A stretch of DNA of 64,000 nucleotides from Strongylocentrotus droebachiensis. Taxonomy: Eukaryota; Echinodermata; Echinoidea; Camarodonta; Strongylocentrotidae. The stretch spans positions 47,478 through 111,477 of the forward strand of contig JAVYIG010006811.1 of NCBI GenBank assembly GCA_035222895.1. The letters are read 5' to 3'. Shown piece by piece: positions 55,531 through 64,000 of the stretch. The translations under genes and the position numbers were made by a program. The first letter of the stretch is position 1. Each line of letters begins with the position of its first letter. The notes under the pieces were generated by a model. That model searched no databases. It saw only the letters and a list, made by a program, of their open reading frames with translations, and had not been told where the DNA came from.

Positions 55531-56043
55531 ACACTCCCGCCACTAATTTATAGGTCAACATCTAGACTATGACTGATTTAGATCTAGAGTCTAGAGTCTA
55601 GTCTAACTCATTTCTAGTTTCTTTTTAGATGTTTTGATCTTACTTTCTTAGTTTTAGTCTTACCTTTAATCATGACAACAGGATCATCCATCATAAACTT
55701 GTAAATCAATGGCTATGCAACACGCCAACAGGTCATAGAAAAACTTGAAATTGAAACTCCAACTTGAACAATGAACATCTAGGCCCAGATCTAGACTACG
55801 TAGAACTGTAACTAAGAACCCGAACCAGCAAGCCAAGGTAAAAATGTCTTTCCAAAGGGCAACTTCCTAACAGCGATAATGTACATGTAATAGTGTCAAA
55901 AGCTGAAATAGTCTAGAGTCTAGTCAAACTCAAAGCCAAACATATGTAGATATCTACATGTACTAGATCTATCATCTAACAAGTTAGGCCTACACAAAGT
56001 CTTGTCCTGAACGTTATTTACACTAGGGTCAAGGGTCTAATGT

Positions 56044-57423
56044 TTACCACACAATCGTGGATTTGAAAAGTATTTGAAGTCGTTGAAAGGTCCTGGTGTA
56101 CCTACCTTTTCCTGCGAAAGCGAAAAAGAAAGTTGTTGATGGGAATTCACATGAACATCTATCTACATTATCTGAGTCATGATCCGGAACTACTATTTCA
56201 AGCGGCTGTCTGGTCGTGTGCATGGAATAGGCGCGATTAGGCCTGCTTGGACCTGGTCCAGGACCAGGATCTGGAACCGATTGAGTTGCACTAGGCAAAG
56301 TGATGTTTCTTTTCACATAGAGAAGACTTCGAAGATATAGATGTGAGGACATTTGTTTCTTCCGCTCGTGGCTAGTGTTACAGTAATTCTTGAGTGACTG
56401 CTCACTATGGTGACCACTCACTGATTGAATGTCTCCAAACTCGAAACCGGCTTTATCTAGAGTCGTGATGCATGTCACTCTTAAGCAGTGGTTTGTGTAC
56501 AACTTTGAGCATCCAGCTTTCTGGGAAATGTGTTTCATCTTATTTCCCATAGTGTTTTTGCCAACTGGAACATTGCAGTACCAGTTTTCTTCTGGCTTCT
56601 TTGCTTTTGGTTTCTGCCATAGATCTAGTCATAGAAAAGGGCGATCTTTGTTGAGCTTGGATACGTACCGCAAGAAACTCTCAACTGGACACTTTGAACT
56701 TTCAGGTATTTCGTAGCCTAGGCCTAGGCCTATATTGACTCCGCTGTTCGACACCTCATCATCATCCTCACGATTATTCTTTGTCAGTTGATCATTTTTA
56801 CTGATGTACCGAAGCCCGTCTTCATCTGTCCCAAGTCGAAAATCGTCTGGTTTAAGTTCTCGAAGATTTTTGCGTCCGCGATTACAGAAGTAAGTGAGTC
56901 ATGAAATCGACGAATACTTTGTTCTGTAATCCAGCTGGCGTATACTATTATATCGCAATCGAGCACCGACGAGTTTTGAATGATTTGCATGTCACTTGCT
57001 GAGATCGCGGGTTAGTGCTTGATGGAGCCTTTGCCTTCCTTCTTGAGCTTCACTAAGACGGCTCTAAACAATCTCACACTTTGTGAGAATGTTGCCTTGT
57101 CAAGGTTGGCAAAGTTATGCAAGTCCAAAAAGTGTCTATATGTACACCATACTGATTACATGCATGGTTTTCTTGCTATATCAGGATCCATATTTGTGAC
57201 GGAGACTTGAATAGAAAGTGCACAAAACGTCATCCAGTCGCAGCATGTCGGTTGTGATTTCAGCTAATTCAATTTGTTTCAGGCCCAAATATGCTTCAAA
57301 TTTCGCAAAGCCAAACTTTATGCTCTTCTTGGTACTAGCAGAATCAGTCCAATTCAATAACTCTTAAATTTCTTCAGTCGAAAGCATTTCAAACGTAGGC
57401 GTTTTAAATTCCGCGGCAGCCAT
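56044..57423 (-). pseudogene. Second Crypton-type tyrosine recombinase relic
   Basis: Minus strand from ATG at 57423: MAAAEFKTPTFEMLSTEEI, stop, ELLNWTDSASTKKSIKFG, LDDVLCTFYSSLRHK, YSKKTMHVIS (N-terminal core-binding part), later the catalytic end YTNHCLRVTCITTLDKAGF, SVSGHHSEQSLKNYC with HxxR, His and Tyr, and a Pro-rich tail. Several stops and frame changes between about 56560 and 57370 show it is not functional, but the last 168 codons (56044-56550) stay open. Related to but clearly diverged from the copy at 38.5-39.4 kb. Confidence 0.72.
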
Positions 57424-57426
57424 TTC

Positions 57427-57934
57427 AGTGGCGGATCCAGGAATTTAATTCTTACCGGGGGGGGGGCAAAAAATGGCATAGGGTGAAATCAGTAGCGTAC
57501 GCAGGATTTTTTCAAGGGGGGGGGGGTTACATTTTTAAATCGGGCCGAAAATTGCGCAACGAATCAGCCAGCTGCTAAATAAGCGGGGGGTGGGGGGGTG
57601 GGGGGTGGAAGAGGACATATATATATTTGTTTTGGTCCCCAAAACTCGCCGCGACTCAGCCAGCCGCTGAATAAGCGGGGGGGGGGGGGGGGGGAGGACA
57701 ATTTTGTTTGTTTTGGGGGGGTGCCTAAAAAATCGCAACGACTCGGCCAGCGGCTGAATAAGTGGGGGGGGGGGTAAGAGCACTTTTTTTTTTTTTTTTT
57801 TTTGCTCTCGAAAATTTGAAAATCGCGCCGGCCGCAAATTCGCTCATTGGGGGGGGAGGGGGGGGGTAGTGATTTTTTTGGGGGGCTGGGGGGGCACGTA
57901 CCCCCTGTGCCCCCCCCCCTAAATCCGCCCCTGA
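57427..57934. mobile_element. Composite G-rich repeat, CAGTGGCGGATCCAGG ends
   Basis: Outer ends CAGTGGCGGATCCAGG (57427) and, inverted at about 57934, CAGGGGCGGATTTAGG, again a hAT-like non-autonomous end type. Nested inside from 57490 is CAGTAGCGTACGCAGG followed by three tandem copies (about 57550, 57650, 57735) of an AACGACTCAGCCAGC..CTGAATAAG unit with G runs of 8-18. It lies directly upstream of the recombinase start codon. Pro-rich minus-strand frames here are homopolymer artefacts. Confidence 0.6.
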
Positions 57935-60459
57935 TTTTCGCGAGTAAGAGTAAACCGATAAATCTCAATGGTTACAATCGCAAAACATGATCGCCAATGA
58001 CCGGTCATTACCATAGGATAATGACCGGTAGTTATCTAAATTTCGCGTTAGGGTAAATAAATGCATGGTCTCGTGTGAGCTTTCAACCAATCATTTAATT
58101 AGACTCTACGTCATCTTTTTGTAATAAGAAATACAACTAGAAGTACAATTAATATGTTTAGAGGTACTTTTTTCCATGCCAATGATATTCAATGCATTCC
58201 ATCTAGCTTCATCAATTCCAAAATAAAAGATCTTGTTGCCCCATCGCAAATAAATGTTTTAACAACCAATACAATATGAATCAATTTATTAGCCTTGAAA
58301 TATAATCACCTCACATGGTTCTGTCTAAAATATAGCATATCAATTCCTTTCATAGCAAAAGCGCTCCTCACAATTTCTGTAAATTTGGCAGTTTAACGCT
58401 ACGCGTACCGCCTTGACCGGACTGTGCGGTATCTGTGCAGTTCTGTGTGTAGAGAGGTCGGGCTGTATTCATTATTTCTTGGGGGTGCATAAATTGCTCT
58501 AATTATACGTACGCGTGTAATGCGCAAGTTTATTGTGACGGCACTAAACCCATCCCACTCATTGTTCCCCTATTTTCATAATGGTACTGACCCAATGAAA
58601 TGTAGTGCAGTGCGCTCGTACGCGCTGCGCTGCGTGTGTACATGTACTGTACTTATGCATGTTCAGTTATATGTGTATGCATAGCATTACGTACATACAC
58701 AGGGCTAGCTGGCACAAAACCCTGGGTCGGGCTTCTAAAATGGGACATGAAGCATGATTTGACATGAAAAGTGACGGAGCTAAAAATGAATCAATCAAAA
58801 TGAAATTTATATGTATGAAAAGCTTACGTATCATATGTCATTGTCTGTGATTGAGGATTTACAAATTTGACGCAAAACGCGTTGCTGCAAAGTTAAAGAT
58901 TGGTTTATTGAAAGGCAATCGAGCACAGTGCGACCGATCCATTGACATTGTGTATGAGAGAGTAATTTTTTTTAAATGGATTGTAAAGTTCAACGTCAAA
59001 GTGACCGAGGTTTTTTTTCAAGTAAGGGCATGGTTTTACATGGAATGTAAAGGAAATGTTTCCTTCTTCTCATATCTCGATTGAGGATATTATTCTCAAT
59101 TTCGATTTTTAATGGTAAAGAAAAGTGTAAAAAGATGTCGAGAATTTTACCATATGTCATGTAATATAAAATGCGCGCGGGTCGGTTGATCTCCCAAAAG
59201 GAGCGCGAAGGAATTGATATGATTTAAACATCTTGCTAAAATCTCCATTTACAAATGTTAGATTATGTTTTGACTGTGCAGTTGATATTGCTCAAATTAC
59301 TAAAGTTTTTCTATCACAAAGCCATATTTCTTGTCGTTCTGTGGTCCCCCCCCCCCCCTGCTAAAATGCCCTTATCGTGTTCCGTCGCTCTTTTCCCTCT
59401 TCCATCCCCTCCGGTTATGACAAGAAAATTGCCGCCACTGATCTTGTACATGAAAAATAAGCTCGTCATGCTGTTAGTGTTGTTGAAGATGATGATTATG
59501 ATGGTGTTGTTGTTGTCGTTACTGTTTGTCCAAAACTTTTCCCCCTAATATGCACTATGCCCCGCTATAATGGTCACATAATGAGGTAATACTATCTGGA
59601 TCTTACATTTTGTTCACCATAGCCACCGGAAGTAGTAGTAATAGTAGTATGAGATAAATAGTATTTATAAATATATCTTGAGTATTTGCAGTCTCTTTTC
59701 CAGTTCATCCATGTAAACAAAAAATCAAAAATATGACCCTACAAAAGAAAAATAACTGCGTGCAAAATATGATTCTGCCATTAAAGGTTATACAAAGTTT
59801 TGGTATGGGGGCATGAATTTGGTTCAAATGAACATATTGCAAGCATATGCGATCCTACAATATTCAGTGATCGTTGTCCCGGTTGAAATCGAGTCTAAAG
59901 TGATGAAATTGTAAACAATAAACTCTGTATGTTGTATAGCGCCCTCTCAAGGTCAATATATTAATTTAGCTATAATGCAATTTTATTTGACTAAAATCGA
60001 CCGATTCGCTATTACCGTTTGGAATATAAATACCACAACTGCATATTCTGAGATTTTCATGGTCGCAACTACCATCGTATGGCCGTAGGCGCTATTTGAA
60101 ATTTATCAAAATTTACCGGGAGCACCGGTAAATTTTTATATTGAATTTTTCTCGAAAGCAGAAGTATTTTAGAGGTTAAATTTGTTGGTGCTTATAATAC
60201 ATCCATAGGGGCATCCAAATATATCAAAATTGTAAAGAATCACTATCCAGCCAATTTTCAAAATTTACCAAAACTTTGTAATACTTGAGTAGTAGCCCGC
60301 CTCCACCCTCTCTCATCCTACATTGTTTCCTACCATAACATTCCTAGCGTCTCCTGCCATGTTCACGTGACCGACAACATGTGAAATTCCGCTTTCGGCT
60401 TTGGTTGAAAGCTTAAAACGAGTCTGTGTCTATAGGGAGACGCACGAAACATAATCAAC
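57935..60459. other. Intergenic / promoter-side DNA of the second gene
   Basis: No gene supported. Small features only: AATGACCGGT repeats near 57990-58035, a short hairpin AATTTACCGGGAGCACCGGTAAATT near 60110-60136, and a C-run at 59348. No convincing TATA box immediately before 60460. Confidence 0.45.
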
Positions 60460-63162
60460 ATGGAATTTGCTATACTCAGAATCATTATTCATATTTACAT
60501 ATCAGGATTTGTTCTCATTGTCTCAGCGAATTACAGTACGAGTCGGTCTGGTAAGTATCTTGTATTTTCTTTTGAGCATACTGCTACATCCTTTCATCGC
60601 CTCATATTCTGTCGCATTTTTAAGAAAACTGATGATGTTGAAGTTACTACAGAAATATCAAATTGTGTGCGGTCTGTCAAAGAGTGGTCTCAAGTAAATG
60701 TTTTGAAACTCAACAGTACCAAGACTGAACGTCTTCACCCTACGGATTAAGTAAACCAGAATTGACACTGAATTTATACTGAACTCTTGTCATGCAACCA
60801 AAACATGTAGAAATCTAGAGCTCACTTTTGATGATAATTTCACGTTTGAAAATTTCTTTTCACAAAAACGAGTTGTTCCATAAAATATTGACTGCATGAT
60901 TTTGTCATAGCCTGCTGTATGGACTCCGTCTCATCAAATTAAACAAATAATTGTCTACCTAACCAGTCCCGTATCCTATTATTAACTTATCACTGTTTTT
61001 ATCAGTTAGTTCCATCATTTCTCTTCCCACTCCTACTACCACTACAACTGTTCCTTCTTCTACTATTCTTCCTAATGCCACTACTCAGTTTTCTATTACC
61101 ACCACCACTACCATATCCTATACCATAGGCACATGAACAATATACAATAGAAAATAATATACACAAATAGATAGCACACAGTAGCAAATGTACAGTGACA
61201 TATTCATATGGAAACACGGATATAAATCGTTTTTACATAGTGGAATTATATAAGAAAATAGAATAAATAAATAAATGGACTTCCAACAATATTGAAAATG
61301 TACGATTGCGTAGAATCTGGAAGTAGTATCGTTGTTATATTTTATTATTATTATTTGTATCATTATTATCATCATCATTATTATCATTATCATAATTATT
61401 ATTGTTACTATTATTATTATTACTATTATTATTATTGCTACTCCTACTACCGTTACTACTAAGAACCCTAGTTAGTATATCATGGAAATATCAATCATTC
61501 ATTCTTTGAACGTTCTGCTTCTATATAAACTCAACCCTTCCTCATTATAAAATATTATACCCTTAAACGATGTTAAAGGTCGTGTATAATACAGTTGCAT
61601 ACAGTATAGATTTTAACATTGTTCTTACAACGCAAAACCATGCCAGCATATCGCTGAAATAAAAGTATCTATTTACTACTAACGAGCGATAAAAGAAATA
61701 TCAAGTATCATCGTGGAGAAGAAAGTTAGTTCAACAAAGCACTTAGGTCAAGAGCCTTGAACTAGATCACAACAATTACACAATTCAAGTACCTAGTCTA
61801 GGCTGAGGGACAATCTAACTTTTAAAGTTGATATTCTAAGACAATCCCAAATATTGAGATAATTACATCAATAGAAAGCTTTAAACCCCCAAAATAACAC
61901 TAAATGGTGTCCAACCGACAAAAACAAGTTTAGAATCGTGAATTTATGCGAGTAAACTCTATCAAAATGATGAATGCGTGGGTTAAAGATGAATAGGTAA
62001 AACAAATTGAGGGCTGCAATTATGATTCAAGTCGATATCACTTGGAACGGATAGTAATTTCTAAAACTAAATGATCATCTGTGCATGTATCTATCCTTGT
62101 ATTCAGTTCTTGGCAACGATAGGAATGTGGTCACCATCAGTTATGGCGAATCTTTGACCATCGTATCACCAAACTACCCAGGGAAGTATCCAAACCGTGG
62201 AAGTGTTCAGTGGCTCGTTTCTGGACCGCAGGTCTCCCAGGTTGTGGCCAAGTTTCACACCTTTTATCTTGAATCCGGCCTTGGCTTCCTGCGCATTGGT
62301 TCAGGTCTCAACGTGAGTGACCTTACCTCAAATCTGGTGCGGTTGTCGGGTTCTTCTCTTCCCGATGAAGTTGTTTCCATCAACAATGAGATGTGGCTCG
62401 TTTTTACTTTCAATGCCATCGACACAGCACAGGGATTTATGATGGACATCAGCGCTTCGACTCCTGGCAATGTTTCAGGTAATACATCATCGTCAACATG
62501 CAGGGGGTGAAGTTAAAATAGGGGAGCGTTTATTAAAATTCATCCTGTCAATGGAGTATCGATGATTAATTAGGTTTGAATGTCTCTATCTATCGCTTTT
62601 ACAACACTTACTCCTGCGACTTAACTTCAACCCTAGACCCTACAATACGCCTATAGTTGTACCTAATCCTTGCCCTGATCCTAACATAAAACCCAGTAGC
62701 AACTCTAAACATAAACCGATACCTTTGACGAAAGAAAGTCCGAGGCAAATATCGGATCACCCCGTAGAATTCTAGGTAAATAGAAAATTATACGGGAATT
62801 ATCGTTTCATGTCATAGCGACAAAAGATATGGGTTTAAATCTATGATTTAACATGTTGTTGGCGCACAGGTTCCCCAATAAACCCGGCATGACCATTGAT
62901 TAAAGAAATTCTTATACTCAGAAAATCCTGATTGATTAGTTTTATAAGTGTAAATAATGGGCCTGTCATATAGTCCAGCGATGGCACTAGTTACTTTAAC
63001 ATTACTTTTTTTTCTTCACAGAAAATACTGATGATTACCGTATGGACGAATGCTTCAGAGAGTCTTGCTTTGGTGTGGAGGGAACGCTTGTATGCAAATG
63101 CGACGATATGTGTCACTTGTTCGGTGATTGCTGTCCACACTGTAAAAAGAATTTGTTCATTG
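60460..63162 (+). CDS. Secreted CUB / somatomedin-B protein, 5' part (3' partial)
   Basis: Exon 1 60460-60550 starts with ATG and encodes a signal peptide (MEFAILRIIIHIYISGFVLI, then VSANYST; cleavage probably after VSA), ending phase 1 at GTAAGT. Exon 2 62107-62478 is a CUB domain (SPNYPGKYPNRGSVQW, LESGLGFL) without cysteines, closely related to the second-position CUBs of the array. Exon 3 63022-63162 is a somatomedin-B domain: ECFRESCFG, LVCKCDDMCHLFGDCC, HCKK, eight cysteines in the expected order. All junctions are phase 1. The gene continues beyond the window. It could be the N-terminus of another protease of this family; the sequence shown does not tell. Confidence 0.75.
60551..62106. 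repeat. First intron of second gene, with trinucleotide microsatellites
   Basis: About 61021-61130 is (CTA/CTT/ACC)-type and 61336-61450 is ATT/ATC-type microsatellite. The remainder is featureless. Confidence 0.6.
62479..63021. other. Second intron of second gene, nothing recognised
   Basis: 543 nt without repeats or domain remnants. Confidence 0.5.
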
Positions 63163-64000
63163 GTAATTTTTACGTATTTTTTCCATGTAGAATTTACTTC
63201 AAAACATTAGTTTTCCCACTTACGCACTAAATTTAAGTCTTGCTAACTCAAACTTTCAATTTAGTAGAACATACGTGGAATATTTAAGTAAAATCAAATA
63301 CATCAGAACTTTAAGTAATTTCAGCTTGTATTAATTTAGTAATTTTAACTCAAAATCAGAAATTATACGTATTACTCAAACAATTTATGTTGATTATTCT
63401 TATCTTTTTAAAGTAAGGACCGATGCAGTGCGTAATAGAAATATTTACATAATTTATGAATATTCATTAAGACCAAATTAAACTCTTTTTTAAATAAAAC
63501 AATTCTTTTTTGTGGTTGAATGAAAATTTAAGGACTTTAAAACATTTACTAATTCATTTAACATGGCTAAGCAAAGACAAGACAATTTTAAATGTTACCC
63601 AGTTCAAAACAAATAAAAACTTGATATTTCAGGAAATTGTCAACCAATTTTCCTTTTAAGATGCTACGATCAAGTATATATAAAATTTGGAGCCTTTCAA
63701 TATGTGTCGAATTGAAGCGTATGTAATAGTTTGTGATGGTGGTAGATATATATATACGGTTAAATCTTAAATAGAAGTAGTGAATGATTAGTGGATGTTA
63801 CTTGTTAGATTAGATGGGTACCAAATCGTGCAATATGTAATCCTATCATAGCTTTTTTTTTAATTATCTAAAATTATTACAATACTTAAATTATTTACGT
63901 TAATGTAACTCGATTTAACTGAGTAAAAATTTATTCAGCAAAATAAGTAAATTCTACTTAAGATGCCGTAGGTAATATTTACTTAATAAAAATAAGGCAA
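63163..64000. other. Intron 3 of second gene up to window end
   Basis: Starts with the GTAATT donor of the somatomedin-B exon. AT-rich with TTTAA/TTACTTA repeats; no further exon recognised before the right edge. Confidence 0.45.

Noticed and set aside
57535..57968. Pro-rich minus-strand proteins
   Set aside because: Generated by long G runs in a MITE-like repeat; no gene structure.
58851..59548. Short plus-strand open frames before the second gene
   Set aside because: Low-complexity, Lys/Ile- or Leu-rich, with no domain or splice context.

Overview
This is an intron-rich animal genomic window. It is AT-rich, has GT/AG introns, and its genes are built from extracellular modules (CUB, LDL-receptor class A, Frizzled CRD, trypsin-like serine protease, somatomedin B). 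The module mix, the tRNA-derived SINEs, the MITE-like elements and the Crypton-type tyrosine-recombinase relics suggest a marine deuterostome, most likely an echinoderm such as a sea urchin. That placement is inference; no species marker was found.

The left two thirds (about 383-43154, + strand) is one tandem array of protease-encoding units that reads as a single giant gene, 5' partial. After a Thr/Pro-rich linker exon, the order [CUB-CUB-CUB-LDLa-FZ-trypsin] is repeated. Unit 0 is truncated in view (one CUB) and units 1 to 5 are complete. Every junction between modules is phase 1. Each protease is split over four exons (His exon, Asp exon, linker exon, Ser exon; phases 1-2-1-0-1), and most units are joined to the next by a 24-nt micro-exon. 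All six proteases keep His, Asp, Ser, the Arg-Ile activation site and an S1 Asp predicting trypsin-like specificity. No start or signal-peptide exon is seen between units, and an in-frame stop occurs only after unit 5. The visible product would be roughly 4,550 residues with 16 CUB, 6 LDLa, 6 FZ and 6 protease domains. None of the 16 CUB domains contains cysteine.

Introns are conserved between units, so the array is young. Units 1-2 and 3-4(-5) match as a two-unit block repeated at about 13.3-14.5 kb. Because paralogous introns provide empty sites, several mobile insertions can be delimited: a 781-bp foldback element with TA duplication, a 391-bp TIR element with a possible 9-bp duplication, a 184-bp MITE, retroposon tails, a roughly 150-bp-period repeat block, and a 2.26-kb Crypton-bearing insertion.

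From about 43.2 to 60.4 kb the window is intergenic and repeat-dominated. It holds SINEs, G-rich MITE-like repeats, a 2.4-kb TIR element with a 135-bp tandem array, a pair of inverted arms 8 kb apart, and a second Crypton-like relic. A second gene begins at 60460 (+): a signal-peptide exon, one Cys-free CUB exon related to the array, and a somatomedin-B exon. It continues past the right edge.
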